Below, piece after piece: positions 35,547 to 47,718 of a DNA stretch of 64,000 nucleotides (position 1 is its first letter; every line of letters begins with the position of its first letter). The stretch comes from Filobasidium wieringae (lineage: Eukaryota; Basidiomycota; Tremellomycetes; Filobasidiales; Filobasidiaceae): positions 310,001 to 374,000 of the forward strand of contig BCIV01000010.1 of NCBI GenBank assembly GCA_001600055.1. The letters run 5' to 3'. The notes beneath the pieces were generated by a model. It searched no databases. It had not been told where the DNA came from and was given only the letters and a program-made list of their open reading frames with translations. A program made the translations under genes and the position numbers.

Positions 35547-37780
35547 ATGGACCCCAGAACGCTTGAGAAATCGTCAGATATGAAACTCGGCAGGCCTATG
35601 AGCGTGACTTTTGTAAGTATAAGGATATGCCTGCCTGCTACAAGGCTTAACCAACGTTATATCCCTACGTCACGCAGTTAGGAACCAGTAGTGGTGAGCA
35701 AGTCCTGCTTACAAGTGTATCGTGATCTGTACTCAATAACGGTTCTCATTGTGGTCTCAGGTGGAGGTCCTATCGTCTCGAGAAACTGTTCTTCTTTGAC
35801 CCTGAACATGGATGGAACGTCATGGCGTGAGTCGCTGTGCAATCTAGTTCCTCGGCCTGAGCTGATCGTTGAGACACTTGTCTGAATAGTATTTGACTGT
35901 GCGGAAGGAACTCAGCTACAAATCCAGCGGTCTAGCCTGAAATTGAGTCGAATTGAGCGAATTTTCGTTACACACATGCACGCCGATCACACTCTAGGAC
36001 TCGTCCCTCTTCTGGGCTCTCTTCTTAGCGGCATCCAAACGACACCTGAAGATAGAGCAGCGATGGCAGCTTTGGGATTAAAGAAGAAGGCAAAACTCCA
36101 TATATACGGCCCCCCGGGACTGAGGCTGATGGTCAGGCAGATCCTGAATCTCACCTCTATGACTCTTGGAGACGCATACGCTGTTCATGAACTCATACCG
36201 AACAAACAGAGTGTAACTGGGGAAGCTTTCAATAGTACCTCTCCTAACGGCAACGGGAATGAACCTTCTTGTGAATGTAAAGAAGCAGACTTGCAGATTG
36301 CCGAAGCGGTGGGGAAGGACATCCATGCGGACAAGGACGGATGCTGGAAGGATATCCTCAAGATCGGCGAAGGGCAGCACGGTAATGAGGCTCGATCGTG
36401 GAGGGTAGATGCTGGACCCATCAAACATCGTGGTAAGTATGACATACACAGCCAGCTTAGTGCAGGGGACTGATGAGTTTGCTTAAAAGTCATGAGTTTG
36501 GGTTACATCGTGACTGAACCTCCTGCGTATGAACCTCTGGACTTGGACAGCATTCTTCCGATCATAGAATCGCAATTCGAGGCACTTTCCAAGCTTACCC
36601 CTCCTATCCGACATCCCCGACAAGTGACGAGTATTCTTACAAGAACGCTGCGGCCTTATACATTACCGGATGGCCAAATACTACAGCCTCCAGTTCGAGC
36701 GAAGACGACTCCCCGAAAGATTGTCATCTTCGGAGACTGTTGTGGTACCGACAATGCAGCGTTTCTGGAGATGGTCAAAGAACCGAGTTTGCTTGTGCAC
36801 GAAGCTACAAACGCTTGGATCGATCCTGAGCTTGAATTTGCGGGTAAAGCAAAAGGAACAAGTGCAGCTGAAGATCTTGCCGACGCTTCGTCTGGCGAAG
36901 TTGACGCAGCTCATCGAATAGCAAAAGACAGGGTCGCCAATCGATCAAAGGGAAGAGGCCACTCTGATGCCGAGACCACTGGGTTGTTTGCAAAGAGCAT
37001 AGCTGCTCAAAGAGTCGCCGTGAATCACTTTTCTGCTATGTGAGTTGCCGTTTCTGTCGAAAGATCCTGTTGATCGGCTGATGGAAGACTGTCTTCAGGT
37101 TCCCTTCTCCAAAGTACGCAATGGATGAGCCATTCCAATCGCTGATTTCGCCTACTCTCCCCCTTCCTCCTGGTCGGCCGGCACCTCCCATCCATCCTGG
37201 AGAGATTTCAAAGAGGCTCATCACTGCAAATATCGAGACACAAATCACAGATGCATGGGTTGGTAGCTCTTCTGGGACGACCAAGTTGCCACGAGCTGTA
37301 GCCGCCCGTGATTTGATGACGTACGCGATCCCCGCGCATGAGTTGCTGGAATCGGAACGGCAGATCATGCACGATGCGAATGTCGAGAGTGCCAAGCTTG
37401 AAGGAATCTGGAAGCAAGGTTCAGCTGAAGGATTTGTGCGCGAGACTGGGGTCAAGCTTATCGGGGTGTGGCTGGACAACCAAGGAAACGTTTCCGCTCC
37501 GGGCGCTGTCAGTGGCCATATCGCAAAAGGTTACAACGTCGGTCAAGGTAAGAGACATGGGCCCCTTTCCAATGCTGAGTCGAAACTGATCGAATCCTTG
37601 TGACTCTGATATCCGTTTGGCCAAGGCAGTAGCAGAGGTCGACCCGGCAATGAACGGTCTCGGGGCCGAGGGGGAGGTCGTGGCGGAGGTCGCCGGGGTG
37701 ATCGCGACCGGCACACCCGTTTCAACCACAGCCACGGTCGTTCCAAGCAAGAAGAAACAACAGAGGGTGGGCGACAGTGA
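35547..37780 (+). CDS. tRNase Z, short (ELAC1-like) type, with RGG tail
   Basis: Seven exons (35547-35612, 35678-35693, 35761-35826, 35890-36432, 36490-37039, 37099-37547, 37626-37780) give 614 residues. tRNase Z removes 3' trailers from pre-tRNA. The N-terminus matches the short form: SVTFLGTSSGGGPIVSRN, SWLFDCAEGTQLQIQRS, then the metal site THMHADHTLGLVPLLGSL (H-x-H-x-D-H). Later pieces are PIKHRVMSLGYIVTEP, RKIVIFGDCCGTDNAAF with the Asp ligand, LLVHEATNAW with the catalytic Glu/His region, and QRVAVNHFSAMFPSPKY. It is far longer than ELAC1 because of several inserts. Exon 2 is 16 bases. The final exon, read after acceptor CCAAG, encodes an Arg/Gly-rich tail (RGRGGGRGGGRRG) that overlaps the PUS3 start in another frame. 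Using the next acceptor, GGCAG four bases on, instead fuses the frame to PUS3. If the last intron is kept, translation stops at 37603. Confidence 0.82.
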
Positions 37781-39440
37781 GGGCAGTTTCGATCGTCATC
37801 CTCGACGACATGTGGCATTGCTATTCGTCTACCAGGGGTGGCATTATTCTGGACTAGCTATCCAACAGATGAAAACGCCTCTACCGACCGTCGAGGGGGA
37901 ACTGCTCAAGGCGTTGGAAAAGACTCATCTCATAGAAGAAGGAAAGGGATGGGACGGATGTGATCTTTCTCGATGCGGAAGGACCGATCGAGGAGTGAGC
38001 AGTGCGGGACAGGTGGTCACGCTGTGGATGAAGAGTAAAAGGCGACAAGGTGATGGAGGTCTACCTCTGAATGTGGGTGGGGATTGGAGGGAAGCCAAGA
38101 CCCCCGTGGTGAAGAAGGAGAACCCAGCCTCTCCTGACGGAGAAGACGAATCGGCGGTGGAGAGTCGGAAGGAAAAGATCGCGCAACGAATCGCTGGTCA
38201 ACCCACTACTTATAGTGAAGAGGAACTTTCCAAGATGAATGCGCGTCAGAGACAGAAAGCGTTGAAGAGACTCCAAGAGGGTCAAACGCCCTCTTCGACG
38301 AGCGTCACTGAGTTCTCCTACCCCCAGATCCTCAATCGAGTCCTCCCTCCCGAGATCAGGATCTTGGCTTGGTCCCCGCTCCCCTGGTCTGCAGACGATC
38401 CACCGGCGGATCCCGAACGTCCCGATCAACCTCCGGTGGACGCGAGGTTCTCTTGTACCACTCGGCACTACAAGTATTTCTTTACGAGACGACCGATCCC
38501 GGATCATCCACCTTTGGATGTCGAGCGGATGAGGGAGGCTGCCAGTCTGCTCGTCGGGGAACACGATTTCCGGAACTTTTGCAAGGTGGATGGGAGTAAA
38601 CAGATCGATAATCATGCTCGGAGAGTGGACGTGGCTGTCATCCGAAAAGACGACCGGACCGAGATGGCTGACGATTACGATTCGGAGAAGGCCAAGGAAG
38701 AGATCGAAGGGGAAGGGGAGGAATACGTCTTCGAACTGATCGGTTCGGCTTTCCTTTGGCATCAAGTTCGACACATCATGTCCGTCCTCTTCCACGTGGG
38801 ACACGGGTTCGAATCCCCCTCCATCGTCAGTCGATTGTTACATACCGGTTACCCTACCCCGGCCGCGCTCGCGAGCGGGACGGTCGCTCTGGAAGAAGGA
38901 CAGTTGAGGGTGAACGATCCTTCAGCGGTAGGAGCGAAGCCTCAGTACAATATGGGAGCCGCTCTGCCACTGCAGCTATACCAATGTGGGTACCCTGAGG
39001 GGCTCATCGACTGGAGGTATGGAGGGTACGATGGCCCCGTGGACAAGGTGCGAACGATGGATCAGGAGGTCCGGACCAAGGCGGGGGAGGGGAGCGGGAC
39101 GGTCTTGAGCTTTTTGAAATCTCAGGTGGAAGAAGCTAGAGTCAAGGCTCGTCAGATCGAAGCGTTTTACAACGAGTCTGTCAGGATCAATCGACCTGAA
39201 GGGCTCGGGGGGGATCACAAGATCATCACGGAGGGGGAGACGGGGACCAGTTACACGCTCGGAGCAGGGGAGAATTATTCGGGGAGAAAGTACGTGCCGT
39301 TCTTGGAGAGACCGAGGGGGGACCCGGTCGAGTTGCAGAACAAGAGGTGGAGGGAGGGGAAAGGGGAGAATCGGAGGTTGAGAAAGTTGGCGGAGAAGGA
39401 GGAAGCGGGGGCGGAGGCGGAGGGAGACAAGGAGAAGTGA
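37650..39440 (+). CDS. DEG1: tRNA pseudouridine(38/39) synthase (Pus3/Deg1)
   Basis: An intronless frame; from the ATG at 37650 it gives 596 residues. The enzyme isomerises U38/U39 in the anticodon arm of many tRNAs. It is a TruA-family protein: FVYQGWHYSGLAIQ, CGRTDRGVSSAGQVV with the catalytic Asp (residue 113 from this start), SCTTRHYKYFF, GEHDFRNFCKVD, and AFLWHQVRHIMSVLFHVG. The C-terminus is charged (EKEEAGAEAEGDKEK). The frame is open upstream of the ATG back to 37617, and can be joined in frame to tRNase Z by splicing at GGCAG|37630, which would make a 1166-residue fusion. No other ATG precedes the conserved core, so either this ATG or the fusion must be used. The region 37650-37780 would then be read in two frames. 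Confidence 0.88.
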   Translation: MNGLGAEGEVVAEVAGVIATGTPVSTTATVVPSKKKQQRVGDSEGSFDRHPRRHVALLFVYQGWHYSGLAIQQMKTPLPTVEGELLKALEKTHLIEEGKGWDGCDLSRCGRTDRGVSSAGQVVTLWMKSKRRQGDGGLPLNVGGDWREAKTPVVKKENPASPDGEDESAVESRKEKIAQRIAGQPTTYSEEELSKMNARQRQKALKRLQEGQTPSSTSVTEFSYPQILNRVLPPEIRILAWSPLPWSADDPPADPERPDQPPVDARFSCTTRHYKYFFTRRPIPDHPPLDVERMREAASLLVGEHDFRNFCKVDGSKQIDNHARRVDVAVIRKDDRTEMADDYDSEKAKEEIEGEGEEYVFELIGSAFLWHQVRHIMSVLFHVGHGFESPSIVSRLLHTGYPTPAALASGTVALEEGQLRVNDPSAVGAKPQYNMGAALPLQLYQCGYPEGLIDWRYGGYDGPVDKVRTMDQEVRTKAGEGSGTVLSFLKSQVEEARVKARQIEAFYNESVRINRPEGLGGDHKIITEGETGTSYTLGAGENYSGRKYVPFLERPRGDPVELQNKRWREGKGENRRLRKLAEKEEAGAEAEGDKEK

Positions 39441-40342
39441 GGAGATGTAGTAGGATAGTAGATGGGGTCGAATCGTCAGCATGCATGAATATGAATCGTC
39501 AGCATCAGGTACCCTTGCCCAGATGCCCAGCTGCCCAGTTGTGTCCCGTGTATGGCGGTGGTAAGAGAGCGAAGCGATAGTGAGAACACGCGTCTGAAAC
39601 CTTGGTATATGGCGCGCGTTGGGTTGGAATCGATGCGGCTGGACTCGAGGCTGGAATCGGGGATGATCGTGTTTCGGTTCGATTCCGATTGTGAATGAAA
39701 AGGGGGGATGATCACTCAGGGCGGGAGGCGGTCGGTATCGTCAATGGCTTGGACCGCGGTCTGAAGGCTTTGAGCGGGAGGAATCGGTAACTACCTCGGT
39801 GTGTTTCCAGAGCGCCGTGGGGGCGTGGTCGACCGAGGGAATCTCTGTGTTCCTGGCGATTACGTGTTTTCGGGTGATACAGAGGAGAAGCGAGAGAGAT
39901 GATCTCGACGCGACTCGATCGTAGATTTCTTGAACAGGGCAGGTGCACTACTTTACTGCTGCTGCTGCTGCTGACAGTACACTAGCTACCACCTACACCA
40001 CCACCACCACATCAACCACCACCACCTAGACACCTTTGTATCTCAAACCTATCCACTCATCAATCACAAGGTTCTGGTAACCCAAAGACGAGTCACCCCC
40101 GTGTATATATCAACCTAATCTAGTCATTCACACACCGTCACTACTCATACAACACCACAAACACACAATAACCTACACGGCACTCGGACACAACCTACCA
40201 TCAAGTGCAACGCGATTCAACACCTTGAACTCACATACACACAATTTGCACCGTCTCCGATAGTCGACTCTTGACAATATAAAGACAAGTATTACTCATC
40301 GCCAAAACCACCGAACGTATAAACAAAGAACATCAACGAACC
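39441..40342. other. Intergenic region and long 5' leader
   Basis: Contains (CTG)6 at 39956-39973 and, from about 39980, a C/A-rich ACCACCACC-type stretch that looks like an untranslated leader of the next gene. A possible TATATCAA lies near 40103. No ORF with support. Confidence 0.5.
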
Positions 40343-42624
40343 ATGGGTCTCAGCGCACGTCGACCAAAGCTCTTGAGCCTCGATCTCTCTAGGTACGTAT
40401 CCCCCAATCTCTTCTCCTGACTCTACAAACGAGCTCACCTGCTTTTTGGCTCGCGATCAGAGGGTTCTCCCAGACCAACATGCAAGTCGAACAGGTCCAA
40501 GATCAGGAAGAAAACAACGCGTCCCCTATCGTCACTCTCAGTCCAGCTGCTTTCGGACTAAGCCCTTCGACCCCCGTCACGCCTCTACCTGGAACTCCTC
40601 TGGCTTATGATCTCAAGGTCAGTCGTGTGTCGCCATGTACCCGTCTCACGAGCTCCAGGTCACTGATCGAGAGCGATCCCACTCAGCCGTCGACGTATTC
40701 TTCCAAAACCCCTATTACCCCGGGATTCGCAAACAGCACCAACCCATTCTCGTTCTCATTCTCCCTCCCCTCATCCGCCTCGAGCACGTCGACGTGTACA
40801 AGTACCCGGACCCCGAGCCCGGAACCTTCTTCCTTTGCTGAAAACCTCAAACCGACATTGTACCGTACCAAATCCCGAGGATCGGATTCCGGTTCCAGCT
40901 CCGGGGGGGCGAGTGCGGGGAGGGGGGAGTTGACGTTGATCCCTAATTTCGAGAGGCTGGCGGGGATGGGAGGGATGAAGAGGAGTAAAGCGTTGGGGAG
41001 CTTGCAGGTACAGAGTTTGGGTGGGAAGGAGACGAGGTATACGGGTTCTAATTCCGTTAAAGAGGAATGTTGGGATGAGAGGGAGATTGCGATCCTCGAA
41101 AGCGTGAGTGTCCAAGTGAGATGGGAATGGATCGGGAGCTGATCTTGTTTTTGCATTCTGTTCGATCAGTTCTTATTGAATCCGCTAAGACCATTATCGA
41201 TCCCTTATCCTCCTGGAACCCTTCCGCCCTCTGAAGCGCTGGACGAACTCACTTCCCAGATCTTACACTTCCACCGTCCTCTCTCCTCCGCCATGGCCAA
41301 ACCTAGCCCTACCGCTTGTGATCCTCCCACAATGACCTCGTCCCACTCTTCCCCCGCTTTACAGACCGACCTGACCGGACCGGCACTCCGACCCATCCGA
41401 GCCGTCAAACATAGAAGAACACACTCGGCCTCGGGATTACCATGGAAACATTCTTGGCCGAGCACGAGGAAGAAGCTGTATGAGATCGCTAGGAAAGAAG
41501 CCCTGGGTGATTCGAGGGAGGATCGGTTCAAGGGTCGGGCGGACGTCAGGTTGAACGGGAGGAACATCTTTGGACCGGCCGGGGGACTCGCTCAGGGGGT
41601 GGAGAATGGGCCCTTCAGTCCGATGCCAGAGTTGGTACCGGGCAGTAAGAGTTTCGATTTCATGCAGAACGGGACGACTGGATTGATCGGGTTGAGAGAG
41701 GGCGAGAAGGGGTTGGAGAAATCGGCTGGATTGGGGCCTGCTATGAGGTGAGTCATGAGATCGCGATCGTCTGGAAGTGAGGCATGGGGACTGATCTATT
41801 CCCGGGGTAATAGAGCTTCTCCTATCAGTGCTCCACCTAACCCGATCAAATCTGCTTTCAATCCCATGCAACACAACCCCTATTCTTCCCTGCCTGGAGC
41901 ACCCGCTAGACCTACAAGTCTCCTTCAACGTGGCAAGAGCTTCACCGCTGAGGAATTCGATCAAGCCCTCAAGCTCAATTCGTCGAAATCGGAAGAGAAT
42001 CTGAACGAGATGCAGGTGGAAGTCGAGCCCGTCGTTCAGGAAGGATCGCCCGTCCTTCAGACCGTACACAACACCCCGCTCGTCTCGATCAGTCAATCTA
42101 CCCCTCGTCAGTTGAAACCCACTTTCGGTTCTTCACCCGCTTCCAGCGATGGACCCGAGACGCCCGAAGCGGTACCGGGGATCACCTTGACTTCCCCCTC
42201 GCCGTCTTCCCGAAACCGCGACAAACAGATGAAGGAGATGGGTTCCCCTACACCCGGGTCGGATATCCCCGCCGGTCAGTTCGGGGAACTACTCACCATG
42301 GCCCGTCCACCTGGTTCCATCGGTAAACGAGCTTCGCCGGGGAACAAGAACGTCAGACCCGCTCCTCTTTATCGATCGAGGACGGCTTCCGATGGGTTCC
42401 CTAATACGTCCATCGTCGCGCAGTTCATGAACGGACCCGTAGAGACGCAAGGAGTGGAGAACATCAAAGCTCCCGGTCTCGATCGAGAGATTCCCCCTAT
42501 TGCGAAAAGGCAGAAGACCGTCAGTGGGAACGGACTCATCCTCGGTTTGGGGAACGCTTTCGACCCCCTCGAGCCTTCCGGATTACGCTCCCCCTTTGAG
42601 GAGGAGAACAAGAGTTGGAGGTAG
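40343..42624 (+). CDS. Disordered Ser/Pro-rich protein with many S/T-P sites, function unknown
   Basis: Four exons (40343-40392, 40461-41103, 41170-41747, 41814-42624) give 693 residues. The first exon encodes MGLSARRPKLLSLDLSR, a short basic start. Proline-directed sites are dense (LSPAAFGLSPSTPVTPLPGTP). Two likely folded or conserved stretches are FERLAGMGGMKRSKALGSL and CWDEREIAILES followed by NPLRPLSIPYPPG. A possible nuclear signal IAKRQKTVSG lies near the end. It resembles fungal phospho-regulated cell-cycle or signalling targets, but I cannot name a family. Exon joins are supported by normal GT-AG introns of 66-68 bases. A possible intron at 40619 was rejected because no acceptor keeps frame. 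Confidence 0.65.
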
Positions 42625-43604
42625 AGAAACAGAGAAGGAGCGCATTGAAAGTGGAACGAGTTCGTTTTGAGTGGTCGATTTTGGTACATCTCAGTCATTC
42701 CCGTCTTTTGGGATCATGGTTTTCCGTCAGTTCTCGTTCTTGTAGCACATCATCATATACGCCGTCGCATGTAGCTACTCTCATCATGTCTTGTCGTATC
42801 TCATTGGCATCTCGTTCTTCCATCTACTGCCTGAGTGACGATACTCGATCACATCGTTGACGTGTTCTCAGATTCCCGGTATGACTGTACATGTTCTCGA
42901 AGACGAGTTCGAACACGATAGCATCCCTAGATACACTGGCGTCGTTGAAATCAGTGGGAGGAACAACAGATGGAACGAAATCGGAGGACAAGGATCGAGA
43001 CCAGGAGCGATCACACGGGCTCATTTGTCGTTTTACTCTCATTCTTGATCGGTCACTTTCTGGAGGAACACAATCTTGACATCTTCCTACGATCAAGTGA
43101 TTTGATCAATAATATTCACTTGGCCTGCGAAATTCTCGGATTGGAGATAGGCGCGACTTGCGAGGATTTCCAGTGATCAAACGCAATGCAGAGTCTGAAA
43201 TACAAGTGAGATCTATTTGGCCTTGAGCCCCTACGCCATGACTAACAATCCATTTGTGGATGAAATCGAAAGTCCCAAGCCAGTACTCCTTTAACCAAAG
43301 CGATTCCAGACATTGAAGGGAGCGCCGTCCACCTAAAGTTAGGGATTGCTAGAGTGGGAACTGAATCATATGCGAGAGAGAGTTGCGACTAAACAGGACC
43401 GTCTAAGATCAACCTCGCTGGCTGTCTGCCAGATTCGTTCAGATGCATGAATGGAATAAAAGGGAATGAATGTAAGAACAAATCTCGTGAAAATGAACGA
43501 AAAGCTTCGTGAACAGGTCGTTTGCGACGTCGTATAAACTAGAGGTATCGAGTGGTATTGGTGAGTATAAAGAAGGAGATCACAGGACAAAGCGCTCTAA
43601 TGAT
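42625..43604. other. Intergenic region between convergent genes
   Basis: About 1 kb with no supported gene. Short ORFs of 60-90 codons on both strands show no family resemblance. No repeat of note. Confidence 0.45.
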
Positions 43605-44812
43605 TTAGGCCCATTCTTTGCCGATCTTGAAACCTGTGTAACGGAAGAGATTACTTCAGCATTGATAAGATTGGTCATCGGTACCGATCGTAAACTCACC
43701 CCATTCGAAGTCCAACCAAGTCTTGTTGTCGTCATCGATGATCCTGCTTCGAACTTCGTAGCTTCCTGAACGAGCGATCATACCAGAAGGTGATTCCTCG
43801 GCAGCGAACTGGAAGCAATATTGGGTTAGAGCAGAGTTCATGGCGCACGACAGGATTCACTCACGATCTTCGTGTACGGGTCACGTGCGGGTCCATAAGA
43901 ACCAATCATTGCCTGATGAAAACAGGTTTTCAGCTGATACCCCTTTCAAAGCATGTCATCTATCCGTACCTCCATCTTGTCGACTAATCAAAGAGCGAGT
44001 TGTCATTTTATATCGTCTGACATTTAAACAATGTCTGCACTTACGCTTCAATCCAGCACGCTTGACAACTTGTAGGTATTTCATTCCTGATACGATCTGT
44101 CCCTCAACGCTACAATCCGAATCGGACAAGTCAGTCCATGATCTTCAGTGAACTAAACACAAGAACTTGCGTGAAAGTAATTCCAACGCTGTAATCGACA
44201 CCCTAGAATGCATATGCTCAGCTTTAATCGGAGGTAGTACAATAATGGCAACTCACCTCTTTGATAACTAAGGGGTCTTTCTTGAGATTAGCCAAAGCTT
44301 GAGGACCTTGAGTAAGATCGAGTACGATCGGTTTCTTGAGAGTAGGAGATTCGAGGAACAAAGTCCTGGGCACGACCTGTCATGAAGAGGAGATTCACAA
44401 GTTAGCTGCGCGATCATTGAGAAGGTCACAGGATCTGCTTACCTTGCCATCAGCAGGACTACCAGAAGCTCCTGCGAGACCTAGAGATGCCTTCCATCTT
44501 TGCAATGATTCATCTTCCTGTGTAGCTTGTCGGATCAGTGAATCTAAACGCCCGATAAGTCACAAAGGAGCTGCCGACCTTGTCTAGAGCAGAAAGCTCA
44601 GCCAAAGTCTTGCTCTCTCCTACTTTGTATCCCTCAGTCTGAACGAGCCAATCAATCGTTCAATAGAATTTCCATTAATTGAATTTTGATCGCTATACTG
44701 ACAGTAGTAGGTGCCAAATCGTCTTCCTGCGTAAGCCGTTGAACATGAAGGGGATCAGCTTATTGAGCGATATTACGAATTAGCTTGAGCTCACATCAGG
44801 TCGGCCGGACAT
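43605..44812 (-). CDS. RDI1: Rho GDP-dissociation inhibitor
   Basis: Eleven short exons give 197 residues: 44812-44795, 44726-44703, 44638-44579, 44517-44443, 44376-44257, 44202-44171, 44109-44045, 43983-43970, 43912-43865, 43808-43700 and 43633-43605. RhoGDI extracts geranylgeranylated Rho GTPases from membranes and blocks nucleotide release. Family segments in order are EDDLAPTTTEGYKVGE, KTLAELSALD, ESLQRWKASLG, DLTQGPQALANLKKDPLVIKEG, ITFTVEGQIVSGMKYLQVVKR, MIGSYGPARDPYTK, EESPSGMIARSGSYEVRSR, IDDDNKTWLDFEWGFKIGKEW. Length and order match the family. The intron 44110-44170 starts with GC (GCAAGT), forced by the conserved sequence around it. Exon 8 has 14 bases and exon 1 has 18. The total exon length divides by three exactly. 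Confidence 0.93.
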
Positions 44813-45304
44813 CTTTGCTCAGTTCTTGTAGTATTCGTTTGATAAAGCTGAAGATATACACAGTCCCTTTCTTGAGAACTGGAATGGGTGCGGAGATGAA
44901 TAGGACAGCAGAGTGTTTGAATGATGAAGGTGATGATATGGTTATTAGGTGGAGAGCGAGCTGTAATGCTGGCTCACTATGAGCGGATCCAAATCCAACA
45001 TCACGTAAAGGCGGCTTCATTATTGTTGTTTTGTTTCACCTTGGTATAAGAATTCGAGGAGATCTGAACAGAGCCGTCTCCCTGCGGGGAGCAAGATGAT
45101 ACACAATGAGGTAGTAAAGGGGCAAGAATGAGAATGAAAGGAACGTCTATCCACAATTCTATACAAGAAAGTTCTTACATTTGTAATTCAGACTCTCACC
45201 TCGTGTGAGATCGCTTCCCCCCACCGTCCTCGTATCTCATCCCATTTCAACCAAGATATTGCTCATCCTTTCCCACTGCCCTGTACCTTTTCCGATCTTT
45301 GAAC
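44813..45304. other. Intergenic region between divergent RDI1 and small membrane protein genes
   Basis: Holds the two presumed promoters. A minus-strand 74-codon ORF (44796-45020) overlaps the RDI1 start and lacks a family. Nothing else seen. Confidence 0.5.
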
Positions 45305-45907
45305 ATGTCGTGGCCTGATAGTAACCTGATCCGTCTTCCTCTCGCTCGCGCCCTCAACGCCAGATCTCTCTTGCATGATCGGGAGCTTGCCATGCGGCAA
45401 TACGGATCCTCTTGTTCCGAGGGGAAAGTGTAAGCAGTCACTTGCAGATATATACAGAAACATGTTTAACGCTTATATCCAATATGACAGACCCATTCCG
45501 GGGAGTTATCCTGATAGCGTCAGTTGCGTTGATGCGAGTACCGCAAAAGGTCCTGGGCTCAATAAGGCGGCAATTATCGGGCTCAGTAAGTGACTGAGGA
45601 CCGGATGATTGAATTATTTATGTGCACCGTTGAACAAACGTTTTCAATAGTCATCACCGCTGTGGTGTTGGTAGTGATCGTCCCGGCATGTATCATCATC
45701 ATAAACCGCTATTTCAAGCACCGTCGGTCTCTCAACGCCACAAAGAGGGAAGAAGAACCAAATGATCCTATCCTGAGAAGCTTGCCTATATTGTCCAAGG
45801 ACGCTGAGTGGGTGCAAGAGGATGCCGAAAAATTCGGCGCAAAGAATGAGGAGAATGAGAGGAACGATCGGGGGAACAGGTGGTTAAGCAGGTTGTGGAA
45901 GCGATAG
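45305..45907 (+). CDS. Small single-pass membrane protein, unknown function
   Basis: Three exons (45305-45429, 45491-45585, 45651-45907) give 158 residues. One membrane helix, AAIIGLIITAVVLVVIVP and onward to IIIINRYF, is created across the exon 2-3 junction, which supports the intron. The N-terminal 72 residues carry no signal peptide, with two Cys (SSC and VSC). After the helix comes a basic patch (RYFKHRRSLNATKRE) and a charged tail ending WLSRLWKR. The positive-inside rule places the C-terminus in the cytosol. No family recognised. Confidence 0.6.
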
Positions 45908-47718
45908 GCGATAGGGCTGCGAGAATGGATGATGGTAGTTCTCGCCTATTGTGATCCGCTACCGGCTACTGTCCTATAAACTATAAAAACTGAGCACTGC
46001 GGTCATCTGAAGCCGTCTCGTATCTCGCAGCGAGACCTGCGCATATTATCTATACCCCCTACACTGTAACGACGACCCCATAAACGTCGCCTGCACGGGG
46101 ACCCCAAGCTCCCGGTTTCTCATTTCCGACGGAAGCGCCGAGGGTGATCGCCCGAGTATCATGACGCATTCACGTCCACCTCCTCCCGTTCTCTCGTCGT
46201 AAGTAAGCAATTCCCGCAGCGATGATACCATACATCTTTTCAACATCCATATGGAATGAAGGGGACGACCCTTGATCTTGAAAGTGTGAGGAGAACCCTG
46301 AACTTCCCGAGCTGGAAACGAGTGTGATGTGATTATTGTGATAACGCATGAGTTTAGCGCTTACATCATTCTTCAACCGAGCCAACACAGCCGAGAGGGC
46401 GAGAGGGATTGATCAGATTTCAGATGGTCAAACTGACGAGGTCTGAGAGTACCGTGATTGAAGAAGGATAGGATAAAGTGGACTTGCTCAGAGAGCATAA
46501 GGGAGGTTAGATATCGAGCCTAAAAAGCCAAGCCTGTGTCCAGGAAATGGTTAGTGATGTGCGGGTGTGTATGTGATTTGTAAAGTGAATTTAGTACGAG
46601 AGGAACCGAAGCAGCTATGATGCGCCGCGCGAGGGCAGCAGCCACAATAACCTCGCTCTAACGTTACTCGAACATGTCAACATCCGTGCTCCCTGTCAGT
46701 AGTGTAGTCAACGGCAGACTCCAGACTCCTTGCCTACTTCGACATCTTTCACCTCTACCTTATCATTACCGAGCTCAGTGACCCAGCGTGCATCACTATA
46801 TTTGATCCTGTAGTAACCTTCATCACCAAATCGCAAGATCAAATCACCAAAACAAACAAAACCGCCTTTCACTGCAACTCCGCCCAGATCAGTTCTTTAT
46901 TCCTTTCCATCAACTCGTGTCACCAGATTATACCCCCACACTTCCTGAGAGCGCTGAAAACATACTGAAACACTTCTTCACTACTCACTATCGATCATCG
47001 CTTGAAAAGAATCGGATCAAACCACAAATCACAACAACGCATCTGATTGCGACGAACGACATTCGTTTCTTCCAACTCTATCTCAGTACGATCCGACGAA
47101 CAACAAGAACCATACAAGGAGTCCTCATTGAAATAACCACTTTCCTGGCAGGTTGATCAGGTGAGCATTTCTTTTGTTTCTTGCGAAATCTTTCCATGTG
47201 GAGCGATGGTGAAAGGATCGTCGGTTGAAGCGCGAGGTATCTGGTCCTCACTTGCATGACAAGACAACCTCATGTTGTGCCATCAACAACCGACAAATAA
47301 CCTTCGCCTCGCTGAAATGACCCGTGAGGTAGTATATCGATCTCCTGTCCCCAGATCGATCGCAGCTTGGTGAAACCAAACCTTGCAGAGGGAGAGATTG
47401 CATATACAAGCACATTCTGCCTTTGATCACGGCGAAAGGAGGGGGGAAAGGCGAGGTCTTACCTGCCCTGCTACTATTACTATCTGAATCGATGGATCTT
47501 CCTGATCATGAAAGAAAATCTGGAACAGCCAAGCTGACGAAATCTCATTCCTTGTCTTCCTTCTCAACTCGAAAAATCACAGGATTCAACTCTGGCAACA
47601 CCTCGTCATCGATTTGATCTGATCCCTGATCCTTCACAATTCAGAGCCGGATTATCACATCACTGCCTATTTCTATCGAGAAAACCCATCGACCCTCTAC
47701 AAAAGTAGAACGGACCTT
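45908..47718. other. Long upstream region of the Bni4-like gene
   Basis: About 1.8 kb with no supported coding gene. The last kilobase is C/A/T-rich with scattered GTGAGC-like donors (for example after GATCAG at 47160), so one or more 5' UTR introns are likely. A minus-strand ORF (46170-46388) starts at a non-ATG codon and is not called. Confidence 0.45.

Noticed and set aside
40619..40686. Possible intron in the disordered gene at 40.3-42.6 kb (GTCAGT donor)
   Set aside because: None of the nearby AG acceptors keeps the frame, and the retained sequence is open.
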